NCBI RefSeq assembly: GCF_018860165.1
Contig: NZ_JAHKNG010000008.1
Span: forward strand, 1 to 64,000
Length of the DNA: 64,000 nt
Direction of reading: 5' to 3'
Source of the DNA: Paracoccus marinaquae
Lineage (GTDB): Bacteria; Pseudomonadota; Alphaproteobacteria; Rhodobacterales; Rhodobacteraceae
In this document: positions 57,100 through 64,000 of the stretch, one piece after another
How positions within the stretch are numbered: the stretch's first letter is position 1
Layout: the number at the start of each line of letters is the position of its first letter
The notes under the pieces: model-generated
Told to the model about the DNA's origin: nothing
Seen by the model: the letters and a program-made list of their open reading frames with translations, nothing else
The model's database searches: none
Program-made: the position numbers and the translations under genes

Positions 57100-57131
57100 T
57101 TCTCCACAGGGATATCCCCGATTCATCCACA
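57100..57131. promoter_or_regulatory. Two DnaA-box-like 9-mers beside an AT-rich tract
   Basis: TTCTCCACA (57100-57108) and TCATCCACA (57123-57131) each match TTATCCACA at 8 of 9 positions, in the same orientation and 23 bp apart. An AT-rich tract (57055-57092) precedes them, and GANTC sites lie at 57003, 57068 and 57120. DnaA boxes near RNR promoters are known for E. coli nrdAB. A replication origin is not claimed. Confidence 0.35.
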
Positions 57132-57144
57132 GGTTGTGCGCGAG

Positions 57145-57702
57145 TCAGGCAGGCTGTTGACCGGGTTGGATAATCTCGCGATCGGTCACGATCAGGTCCA
57201 GTGGCTGGTCGAAGACCTCGGCCGGGATGCCGGGCAATTCCTGTGCCGCGAAGGCCAGCCCGACGGCGGTGACCGGGCCGGATTTCCGCAGCAATTGCAG
57301 GGTTCTGTCGTAATATCCGCCGCCATATCCGAGGCGATGCCCGGCCCGGTCGAAGGCGGCCAGCGGCACGATCAGGATCCGGGGGGTCAGCAGCGCGGCC
57401 GAATCGGGGGGATGCACGGTGCCGAAGGGGCCGGGCTCCAGCGCGCCGCCATCCCAGGCGCGGAAGACCAGCGGCACGGCCTTTCCGGTGACCACGGGCA
57501 GGCAGATCCGGCCCGAATGCGCGGCCATCGACGGGCGCGGGTCGGCTTCGCCGCGCATCGGCCAATAGCCTGACAGGACCTCGCCGGGATGGGGTGCCAG
57601 TACCTCGGTCAGGTTGCGGGCGATGCCTTGCTGGTCGCCCCCCTGACGCGCCCGTGCGGCCAGCGCCTGTTCGCGCAGCGCGGCCTTTTGCGCCGCGCTC
57701 AC
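57145..57702 (-). CDS. 5-formyltetrahydrofolate cyclo-ligase
   Basis: A 185-residue enzyme (YgfA/Fau, MTHFS) that converts 5-formyl-THF to 5,10-methenyl-THF with ATP. Motifs: LREQALAARARQ near the N-terminus, SGYWPMRGEADPRP and the signature LAAFDRAGHRLGYGGGYYDR. Start GTG at 57702, overlapping the mgtE stop by 4 bp. It belongs to one-carbon metabolism, as do metK-ahcY elsewhere in the window. Confidence 0.92.
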   Translation of the reverse strand: MSAAQKAALREQALAARARQGGDQQGIARNLTEVLAPHPGEVLSGYWPMRGEADPRPSMAAHSGRICLPVVTGKAVPLVFRAWDGGALEPGPFGTVHPPDSAALLTPRILIVPLAAFDRAGHRLGYGGGYYDRTLQLLRKSGPVTAVGLAFAAQELPGIPAEVFDQPLDLIVTDREIIQPGQQPA

Positions 57703-59117
57703 AGCAGCACGGCCGAGGCGAGACCGAGGAAGGCGAAGAAGCCGACCACATCGGTCACCGTCGTCACGAAGGTGCCCGAGGCCAGTGCCGGGTCGGCGCC
57801 GGCCTTTTCCAGCGCCAGCGGGATCAGGATCCCGGCCAGCGCGGCGATGGCCAGATTGACGATCATGGCGATGCCGATGACCGCAGCCAGCGACACGCCG
57901 TCGAACCAGACCCAGGCCACCACACCCATGACCAGCGCGAAGGCCAGCCCGTTCAGCACACCGACGATGGCCTCGCGCCGGACCACGCGCCAGACATTGC
58001 TGCCGGTCAGGCTTTTCGTGGCCAGGGCGCGCACCGCCACGGTCAGGGTCTGGGTGCCGGCATTGCCGCCCATCGAGGCGACGATGGGCATCAGCACCGC
58101 CAGCGCCACCACCTTCTGGATGGTGCCCTCGAAGATCGCGATGACCAGCGAGGCGACGATGGCCGTGATCAGGTTCACCATCAGCCAGGGCAGGCGCTGG
58201 CGCAGGGTTTCCACCACCGTGTCGGTGATCGCCGAATCCTCGCCGACGCCGGCCAGGCGCAGGATGTCCTCTTCGTGTTCCTCGTCCAGCACCGACATGG
58301 CGTCGTCGATGGTGATCACGCCGACCAGCCGGTCATCCGCATCCACCACCGGCGCCGAGATCAGGTGATACTGGTTGAAGGCATAGGCTACATCGCCTTC
58401 CTCGGCATAGGCGCTGATGGTACGGAAACTGTCCTCCACAAGGTCGCGCAGCGCCACCTCGCGCCGCGAGGCCAGCAGCCGGCCAAGCGTCACATAGCCC
58501 ACCGGATGCCAGCGCGGATCGATCAGGATGATGTGATAGAACTGTTCGGGCAGCCAATCCTCGGCACGCAGGAAATCGATGCTTTCGCCCACGGTCCAGT
58601 GTTCGGGCGCGGTGACCACCTCGGACTGCATCAGGCGGCCGGCCGAATATTCGGGATAGGCCAGCGACTGCTGGACCGCGGCCCGGTCGCTGTCGTCCAG
58701 CGCGGCCAGGATTTCCTCGCGCTCGGGCTCGTCCAGGTCTTCCAGAAGGTCAACGACATCGTCGCTGTCCATCTCGCGCACGGCCTCGGCCAGCACCTCG
58801 CGGGGCAGCATCTCGACGACTTCGTCGCGGATCGCCTCGTCGATCTCGGACAGGATCTCGCCGTCGATCTCGCCGGAATAGAGTTGCAGGAAGGCGCGGC
58901 GCTCGGCACCGTGCAGCCGTTCGATGATATCTGCGATATCGGCGGCATGCATCGGTTCCAGCAGCGCGTTCAGCGCTGCGCCGTCCTCGGCCTCGATGGC
59001 CTCGTCGATCTGGTCCAGCAATTCGCGGCGGGGCAGGAACTCGTCCTCGTCCCGGTCGGGCTGAGTCGTGCGCTCGGCCGGCTCTTTCTCGATCTCGGGA
59101 TCCTGCTCCTCGGCCAT
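57699..59117 (-). CDS. mgtE: Magnesium transporter MgtE
   Basis: A 472-residue Mg2+ channel. Acidic N-terminal domain with helical repeats (about 30-155), tandem CBS domains (about 160-280, GYVTLGRLLASRREVALRDL and VGVITIDDAMSV) and five C-terminal helices with ALAVLMPIVASMGGNAGTQT and the pore motif near residue 440 (LAGILIPLALEKAGADPAL). Start at 59117 (MAEEQDPEIEK), with GGAGGG upstream, rather than 59177, which would overlap hisN. Overlaps the fau start by 4 bp. Confidence 0.95.
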   Translation of the reverse strand: MAEEQDPEIEKEPAERTTQPDRDEDEFLPRRELLDQIDEAIEAEDGAALNALLEPMHAADIADIIERLHGAERRAFLQLYSGEIDGEILSEIDEAIRDEVVEMLPREVLAEAVREMDSDDVVDLLEDLDEPEREEILAALDDSDRAAVQQSLAYPEYSAGRLMQSEVVTAPEHWTVGESIDFLRAEDWLPEQFYHIILIDPRWHPVGYVTLGRLLASRREVALRDLVEDSFRTISAYAEEGDVAYAFNQYHLISAPVVDADDRLVGVITIDDAMSVLDEEHEEDILRLAGVGEDSAITDTVVETLRQRLPWLMVNLITAIVASLVIAIFEGTIQKVVALAVLMPIVASMGGNAGTQTLTVAVRALATKSLTGSNVWRVVRREAIVGVLNGLAFALVMGVVAWVWFDGVSLAAVIGIAMIVNLAIAALAGILIPLALEKAGADPALASGTFVTTVTDVVGFFAFLGLASAVLL

Positions 59118-59142
59118 GCGCCCTCCTGTCAGTCCGGTCTCT

Positions 59143-59964
59143 TCAGTCGCTGCCGCGAACCGGTCCCTCATCCGCATTCAGCAGTGCTAGGGCCGCCTCG
59201 TGCAACTCGGCGCTGGCTGCCGCGATTACCCGTCCGCCGGCCAAGGCCGAGCCGCCCTGCCAGTCGGTGACGATCCCGCCGGCCGCCTCGACCACCGCCA
59301 TTGGCCCGGCGATGTCATAGGCCTGCAGCCCGGCCTCGATGACCAGATCGACATGGCCGAGCGCAAGCAGCGCATAGGCGTAGCAATCAAGGCCATAGCG
59401 GGTCAACCGCACCTTCCCGGCGACGCGGGCAAAGGCCCGGCCCTCGGCGGCCGAGCCAACCTCGGGATAGGTGGTCATCAGCGTCGCCTGATCCAGCGCG
59501 ATGCCGCGCCGCACCGCCAGATCGCGCCCGCCCATGGGGGCGGTCAGCCGGGCACGGCCAAGCCCGCCCTCGAAGCGTTCACCGATATAGGGCTGATCGA
59601 TGAGACCGTAACGCATCCGCTGCCCGTCACTGAGCCCGATCAGCACGCCCCAGCTTGGCGCGCCGCAGAGGAAGGCGCGGGTACCGTCGATCGGGTCGAG
59701 GATCCAGGTCAACCCGCTGCGGCCCTCGCTCTGGCCGAATTCCTCGCCGAAGATGCCGTCCTCGGGGCGGCGTCGTGCCAGAACCTCGCGCATGGCCATC
59801 TCGGCGGCGCGGTCGGCCTCGGTCACCGGGTCGAAATCGGCCGGCCGCTTGTTGTCGGCCATGACCGAGGCATCACGGAACAGTGGCAGGATCGCGCGCC
59901 GCGCCGCATCGGCCATCTCATGCGCCGTGTCGATGATCTGCTGCGCGTCCTGCATCGTCGACAA
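59143..59964 (-). CDS. hisN: Inositol monophosphatase family protein, histidinol-phosphatase-like
   Basis: A 273-residue Mg-dependent phosphatase. Motifs: FDPVTEADRAAEMAMRE, GIFGEEFG (metal-binding Glu) and WILDPIDGTRAFL, followed by the second signature AYDIAGPMAVVEAAGGIVTDW. The nearest described type is the HisN histidinol-phosphatase, which completes histidine synthesis in many actinobacteria and alphaproteobacteria; inositol or PAP phosphatase activity is possible. It precedes mgtE by 25 bp on the same strand. Confidence 0.8.
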   Translation of the reverse strand: MSTMQDAQQIIDTAHEMADAARRAILPLFRDASVMADNKRPADFDPVTEADRAAEMAMREVLARRRPEDGIFGEEFGQSEGRSGLTWILDPIDGTRAFLCGAPSWGVLIGLSDGQRMRYGLIDQPYIGERFEGGLGRARLTAPMGGRDLAVRRGIALDQATLMTTYPEVGSAAEGRAFARVAGKVRLTRYGLDCYAYALLALGHVDLVIEAGLQAYDIAGPMAVVEAAGGIVTDWQGGSALAGGRVIAAASAELHEAALALLNADEGPVRGSD

Positions 59965-60041
59965 CCTGCCAATACTATCAAGGAGTGGGCCATAACCTCA
60001 TGTGTTCGGCGAGCAGGCAATAGTGCGTCCCGGGCAAAAGC

Positions 60042-61280
60042 TCAACCGGCGGTGACTTCGGAAGCCCGATTTCTGCGTGCGATCCAGATCGTCCGGAAAC
60101 AGACAGCCACCGCACTCAGCAAGAGGAAAAGCAGGACCATCGAGATGAGGTAGCTGCCGTAGGACCCGCCGGGCAGTTCGACAATGCCGAGGAGGTCCGT
60201 CCAGACGTTCGGGCGATAGAGTATGGCACCGATGCCGATGAGGATCGCGATTGGCAGCGCAGGCAGGGCAACGATGCAGGCGATAACCGGCATCAGGTCG
60301 TAGGCATGCAAAGGCATGAAGAACATCGTGGACGCGACCAGCATCAGGCTGATCTGTCGTGCCGGAAGCGGCGACAGCGACGCGTTACTGAAGACCCCGA
60401 GCAGGAAGGCCGGGATGCAGGCGAGCAAGGTTCCCGCGATGCTGGAGAGGTTGATATCGAACCAGTAGATGAGCAAATTGCGCAGTCCGGTCATCGACGG
60501 AGGGTCGTTAACCAACACGGTGGAATGCGCCATCATTCCATTGATGTAGTTCTCAATGGTGGCCAACACGCCGCTGGGGAGGAAGGCGGGAGTCGCCGCC
60601 ACAATCGACAGTATGCCTGCCACAAGCAGTGGGACCCACAAGCGGGGAACCGCAAGAGCGAATGCGATGAAGGGCAGCGCCAGGTTGGCCTTCATCGTCA
60701 AGAGTATCAGCGCGGGGACCAGCAACCAGCGCCGATCGGTCATCAGCGCGGTAACGTAGAGCGTTATCGCCAAAAACGAGAAGGCCGAGAACTGGCCGAT
60801 CGATATGGCAATCGAAGAGGCCTGCGAAGATGCCGTTCCGAGTAAGGTGACAGCCAGGAAGATTACCTTACTGCGCGCATTGCTGAACCTGACCAGACTG
60901 CACAACAGCACGACACTGGACAGGATCGCGGCGACGGATGCAAGCCGCCAGATCAGCAGTCCCGCCTCGAAGCTGAACAATGACAGAGGGCGCGCGAGAA
61001 GCCAGGTATGCGGCGAGTAAAACCATCGCAGCATCGCCTCCATGCCATACTGGTCCAATGCGATCTGCGTGAAGCCCGGCCCATACGGGTCGATCCCTTC
61101 ACCCCACATTCTGCCGGCGGCCCAGAAATAGCGAAAGTCGACTGGATAATTGTGGAACACGGAGACGCGGAAAAAATACGCAAGTGAAAGGATGACAGAT
61201 ATCGCAACCAGCCAGCGCCAGTTTCCTAAGATTTTCGGGTCTGTCGCGGTCAATCGGAGGTCGTTGTTGTCGTCGTTCAC
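60042..61280 (-). CDS. GT87 family (DUF2029) membrane glycosyltransferase
   Basis: A 412-residue protein with about ten hydrophobic segments, typical of DUF2029/GT87 mannosyltransferase-like enzymes that use polyprenyl-linked sugars. The first loop has VDFRYFWAAGRMWGEGIDPY, whose Asp is the usual catalytic position. Start taken as GTG 61280 with AAGGAA 7 bp upstream; ATG 61334 would add 18 residues. GC is about 52-58% in the lines counted, below its surroundings, which suggests acquisition. Target glycan unknown. It lies alone between hisN and the XRE gene. Confidence 0.8.
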   Translation of the reverse strand: MNDDNNDLRLTATDPKILGNWRWLVAISVILSLAYFFRVSVFHNYPVDFRYFWAAGRMWGEGIDPYGPGFTQIALDQYGMEAMLRWFYSPHTWLLARPLSLFSFEAGLLIWRLASVAAILSSVVLLCSLVRFSNARSKVIFLAVTLLGTASSQASSIAISIGQFSAFSFLAITLYVTALMTDRRWLLVPALILLTMKANLALPFIAFALAVPRLWVPLLVAGILSIVAATPAFLPSGVLATIENYINGMMAHSTVLVNDPPSMTGLRNLLIYWFDINLSSIAGTLLACIPAFLLGVFSNASLSPLPARQISLMLVASTMFFMPLHAYDLMPVIACIVALPALPIAILIGIGAILYRPNVWTDLLGIVELPGGSYGSYLISMVLLFLLLSAVAVCFRTIWIARRNRASEVTAG

Positions 61281-61536
61281 GTGCGCATTCCTTACCGAAA
61301 TCGACCTTGAAAACAGAACCTGCACAAACTGCACCTGCAGGTGCGCGGCAGTGTTTCGGCGATGGCCGCGCGTGTCACGACCATATACCGGAAGCTGGCT
61401 CCGGGGCTATCGCGGCGTCGACCAGAGGCGGCCATGGCCTTCACGACCTCAGTCCAGCTTCAACGATCGCCAGCTTGCTGCCATGGGCTGTCCTGCGGAT
61501 GCCGTGTCGACGGAACCCATGGCAGGCTGTGCCTGA

Positions 61537-61896
61537 TCAGGCGGCGTCCGACAGGACCCGGGCCAGTTCGAAGATCTGCCGCCGCTGCGCGGCCGGCATC
61601 GCGTAATAGGCGCGGACCAGTTGCAGGGCTTCCTTGTCGGCCAGGATATCCCCCTCGACCTGTTGCGGCATCTCGCCTTCATGCAGCCCGTCGAAGAAGA
61701 AGCTGACCGGGACATCGACGGCCTGGGCAATGTCCCACAGCCGCGACGCCGAGACCCGGTTCATGCCGGTCTCGTACTTCTGGATCTGCTGAAATTTGAT
61801 TCCGACCTTGTCGGCCAATTGTTGTTGGGTCATTCCGATCATCCAACGACGATGGCGGATACGCTTACCAACATGAACATCTACACCGTGCTTCAT
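61537..61896 (-). CDS. XRE-family transcriptional regulator
   Basis: A 119-residue regulator with a Cro/CI-type HTH at about residues 10-65 (MTQQQLADKVGIKFQQIQKY; ETGMNRVSASRLWDIA) and a short C-terminal helix region with VRAYYAMPAAQRRQIFELA. Similar single-HTH proteins are very conserved in alphaproteobacteria, including the PraR-type regulators of rhizobia. Start at 61896 (MKHGVDVHVGKRIRHRR); the in-frame ATG at 61935 is less likely. A near-palindrome lies 58 bp upstream. Confidence 0.87.
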   Translation of the reverse strand: MKHGVDVHVGKRIRHRRWMIGMTQQQLADKVGIKFQQIQKYETGMNRVSASRLWDIAQAVDVPVSFFFDGLHEGEMPQQVEGDILADKEALQLVRAYYAMPAAQRRQIFELARVLSDAA

Positions 61897-61954
61897 CGTC
61901 TCAACCTCATGCAATCTAAGGAGGCAGTAGCCCAAGCCATCTCAATTATCGAGT

Positions 61955-61969
61955 GTCAACATGGTTAAC
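61955..61969. promoter_or_regulatory. Near-palindrome between XRE and oxidoreductase genes
   Basis: GTCAAC-ATG-GTTAAC has 6-bp arms with one mismatch around a 3-bp centre, in the only control region shared by the two divergent genes. It may be an operator of the XRE protein or a chance occurrence. Confidence 0.3.
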
Positions 61970-62075
61970 CGGGCCGTTTCTGACCAAAAAGACAGGTTCT
62001 GGATTGCACAAGCTGCATGTTTCCGCGCCGCCGTCCAAGCAAATGAAGTCGCTGTCATATTTTTCGGAGATCAAG

Positions 62076-63044
62076 ATGAACGAGGAAATGCGAATCGCGC
62101 TGGTCGAAAGGCTGGGTCAGGATCCGGTCTTGCGGCGGGCGAGGCCGCCACGGGCCGGTGAGGGGCAGGTTCTGATCCGGATGCGGGCCTCTGCCCTCAA
62201 TTTCGCGGATCTCCTGAAAGTGAAGGGGCAGTATCAGGAGGCCGCCGATCCGCCCTTCGTGCCGGGACTCGAGGGCGCGGGAGAGGTTGTCGAGGCGCCC
62301 GGCGGGTCAGGCTTCGCGCCCGGCGACCGGGTCGCGCTCTGGGTGCCGGGCACGATGGCCGAGGTCGTGGCGGCGCCGGTCGTGGCCTGCCAGAAGATCC
62401 CCGAGACGATGAGCTTCGAGCAGGCCGCCGGGTTCCAGATCGCCTATGGCACCAGCCATCTGGCGCTGGACGGGCGGGCGGCACTGCGCGCGGGCGAGAC
62501 GCTGGCGGTGCTTGGCGCGGCGGGCGGCGTCGGGCTGACCGCGGTCGAGATCGGACATGCGATGGGCGCGCGGGTCATCGGCATCGCGCGCGGCGCAGGC
62601 CGGCTGGAGACCGTCCGCGCCGCCGGGGCTGACGTGGTGATCGACAGCGCCGACTGCCCGGACCTGAAGGCTGCGCTGCGCGATCTGGGCGGGGTCGATG
62701 TCGTCTATGACCCGGTCGGCGACAGCGCCGGCGAGGCGGCCTTCGGGGCGCTGCACCGGGGCGGGCGCTATCTGGTCATCGGCTTTGCCGGCGGTCGTCC
62801 CCCGGCGTTGCCGCTGAACCATGCGCTGGTCAAGAATATCGCCATCCACGGCTTCTACTGGGGCGGGTACCGCAGTCTTGACCCGCAGGCACTCGCGGGC
62901 AGCATGCAGCGGCTGATGGGCCTGTTCGAAGCCGGCCGGCTGCGGCCGCCGGTAGGCGAGGTGATGCCGCTGGAGCGGCTGGCCGATGCCTATGACATGC
63001 TGCGCAACCGCAAATCCGTGGGCAAGATCGTGATAACCCTGTGA
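62076..63044 (+). CDS. NADPH:quinone oxidoreductase (MDR family)
   Basis: A 322-residue zinc-independent medium-chain dehydrogenase/reductase. Motifs: ALNFADLLKVKGQYQEAADP, PGLEGAGEVVEAPGG (GroES-like fold), a nucleotide-binding LGAAGGVGLTAVEIGHAMGA and DVVYDPVGDSAGEAAF. No Cys/His set for structural zinc. It probably reduces quinones or enals. Start at 62076 (MNEEMRIALVE), with GGAG 7 bp upstream; the longer frame to 61953 has no RBS. Confidence 0.9.
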   Translation: MNEEMRIALVERLGQDPVLRRARPPRAGEGQVLIRMRASALNFADLLKVKGQYQEAADPPFVPGLEGAGEVVEAPGGSGFAPGDRVALWVPGTMAEVVAAPVVACQKIPETMSFEQAAGFQIAYGTSHLALDGRAALRAGETLAVLGAAGGVGLTAVEIGHAMGARVIGIARGAGRLETVRAAGADVVIDSADCPDLKAALRDLGGVDVVYDPVGDSAGEAAFGALHRGGRYLVIGFAGGRPPALPLNHALVKNIAIHGFYWGGYRSLDPQALAGSMQRLMGLFEAGRLRPPVGEVMPLERLADAYDMLRNRKSVGKIVITL

Positions 63045-63151
63045 TCGGGGCGCATTTGACGCATCGCGGGCATTGAATCGCCGCCGCATCCTGCCAATAT
63101 GAAGCGCATCTACCGGGCAGATACCCGGATCGCCTCACAGGGGAGTTATCG

Positions 63152-63898
63152 ATGGCAGATTACAACACTTACCGCTCTGCGCAGGGCGTCGGCACCCGGA
63201 GCGCGGTGATCGACGAGGGCCTGCGGGCCTATATGAACAAGGTATATGGGCTGATGGCGGTTGGCATGGGTGTGACCGCCGTCGCCGCCTACGGGATCAG
63301 CACCGCCGCGGTGGATGCCAGCGGGCAGCTGACCCAGCTGGGCATGGCAATCTATGCCTCGCCGCTGAAATGGGTGATCATGTTCGCCCCGCTTCTGGTC
63401 GTGTTCGCCTTTGGCGCGGCGCTGAACCGGCTGTCGGTGCAGGGCGCGACCATGCTGTTCTATGGCTTCGCCGCGCTGATGGGCCTGTCGATCAGTTCGA
63501 TCTTTCTGGTCTATACCGCCTTCTCGATCGTGCAGACCTTCCTGGTGACGGCGATTGCCTTCGCCGGCCTGTCGCTCTGGGGCTATACCACCAAGAAGGA
63601 CATCTCGGGCTGGGGCAGCTTCCTGATCATGGGGGTGATCGGCCTGATCGTCGCCTCGATCGTGAACATCTTCCTGCAAAGCTCGGGGATGCAGTTCGCG
63701 ATCTCGATCCTCGGCGTGCTGATCTTCGCTGGCCTGACCGCCTATGACACGCAGAACATCAAGAACACCTATCTGCAGCTGGCCGGCTCGGACAAGGATT
63801 TCCTCGGCAAGACCGCCATCATGGGCGCGTTGCAGCTGTATCTGGATTTCCTGAACCTGTTCATGTTCCTGCTGCAGTTCATGGGCAATCGCGAGTGA
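63152..63898 (+). CDS. Bax inhibitor-1/YccA family protein
   Basis: A 248-residue membrane protein with seven helices of the BI-1/YccA family. It begins MADYNTYRSAQGVGTRSAVI; the helical core includes GISTAAVDASGQLTQLGMAI and ISILGVLIFAGLTAYDTQNI, and the di-Asp/Glu site used for proton- or Ca2+-sensing in the family appears near the C-terminus (LYLDFLNLFMFLLQF). In bacteria members interact with FtsH or leak calcium. Good SD (GGGAG) before the ATG, and an intrinsic terminator follows. Confidence 0.92.
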   Translation: MADYNTYRSAQGVGTRSAVIDEGLRAYMNKVYGLMAVGMGVTAVAAYGISTAAVDASGQLTQLGMAIYASPLKWVIMFAPLLVVFAFGAALNRLSVQGATMLFYGFAALMGLSISSIFLVYTAFSIVQTFLVTAIAFAGLSLWGYTTKKDISGWGSFLIMGVIGLIVASIVNIFLQSSGMQFAISILGVLIFAGLTAYDTQNIKNTYLQLAGSDKDFLGKTAIMGALQLYLDFLNLFMFLLQFMGNRE

Positions 63899-63923
63899 TC
63901 GCCTGATCCCATGCCGAATGCGG

Positions 63924-63955
63924 AAAGGCCGGGCAATTGCCCGGCCTTTTTCTTT
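63924..63955 (+). terminator. Intrinsic terminator of the BI-1 gene
   Basis: AAAGGCCGGGCA-ATTGCCCGGCCTTT is an almost perfect GC stem followed directly by TTCTTTT. It lies 26 bp after the BI-1 stop and should end the rightward transcript. Confidence 0.85.
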
Positions 63956-64000
63956 TGTCCGACTGCAGGTGATCCTTGCGGCGCGCCGAGGATCGCGCGG

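Larger units (their letters stand above)
56711..57144. other. nrdJ-fau intergenic control region
   Basis: A 434-bp region without a supported gene. It holds NrdR-box-like sites (56876-56922), two DnaA-box-like 9-mers, three GANTC sites and a notable AT-rich tract at 57055-57092 in a ~65% GC genome. nrdJ is transcribed leftward from it; fau ends at its right edge, also leftward, so all of it lies upstream of nrdJ. Confidence 0.6.

Noticed and set aside
56711..57144. Chromosomal replication origin
   Set aside because: Two imperfect DnaA boxes and a short AT-rich tract are too few, and the neighbours (nrdJ, fau, mgtE) are not typical origin genes. GC-skew analysis of the whole replicon would be needed.
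63073..63100. TTGAAT...CAATAT promoter before the BI-1 gene
   Set aside because: Spacing is 16 bp and the -10 match is poor; too weak to list as a feature.

Overview
The window looks like a chromosomal segment of a Rhodobacterales alphaproteobacterium, most like Paracoccus. It is GC-rich (roughly 65%), genes are tightly packed with many ATGA/TGATG overlaps, and the content fits that order: a B12-dependent ribonucleotide reductase (NrdJ), LpxI instead of LpxH, a TIGR02300/FYDLN zinc protein, an Ala at the GyrA 83-equivalent position and RutR-controlled reductive pyrimidine catabolism. This assignment comes from recognising families by eye; no database search was run.

Layout. 1-2716 is the end of an integrated element: an IS21-like terminus, a truncated gene, a TumE/TumA-like toxin-antitoxin pair and a large serine recombinase whose last ~40 codons are read antisense through a tRNA-Ser(CGA) gene. 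2783-14837 is core genome: DUF2059 and Nudix proteins, cysteine synthase, a large MscS channel, an AI-2E-type permease, gyrA, yqaA-dsbB, a zinc metallopeptidase and small membrane proteins. 14906-24313 carries ratA, a pentapeptide-repeat membrane protein, the SAM-cycle pair ahcY-metK, a TetR-type regulator, typA, two tandem tiny membrane proteins, hyi and a DUF1285 gene.

24378-34541 is one co-directional run: moxR, DUF58, DUF4159 and a VWA/amidotransferase-like membrane protein (a poorly understood envelope module), then fabZ-lpxA-lpxI-lpxB for lipid A. 34519-38319 has ridA-tauE, gatB and a lytic transglycosylase lipoprotein. A fused relic of two unrelated transposases (IS256-like and IS1595-like) lies at 38298-38789. 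39029-46199 is a leftward eight-gene operon: N-carbamoyl amidohydrolase, dihydropyrimidinase, an unrecognised low-GC membrane protein, and an ABC transporter (ATPase, two permeases, NMT1/THI5-type binding protein) with a GNAT acetyltransferase inserted. It faces a RutR-like regulator across a gap holding a RutR-type palindrome.

47292-63898 returns to core genes: the TIGR02300 protein, a SprT/YgjP-like peptidase, a GntR regulator with an operator-like palindrome, a SYLF lipoprotein, hemB, a SulP transporter, nrdJ, fau-mgtE-hisN, a lower-GC GT87-family membrane glycosyltransferase, an XRE regulator, a quinone oxidoreductase and a Bax-inhibitor-1 protein. The gap upstream of nrdJ is the most information-dense regulatory stretch, with NrdR-box-like, DnaA-box-like and GANTC motifs beside an AT-rich tract. 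No complete novel defence or biosynthetic system is evident. The best leads are the tRNA-completed recombinase, the extra membrane protein in the pyrimidine operon, the ahcY leader helix, the nrdJ control region and the moxR-DUF4159 module.
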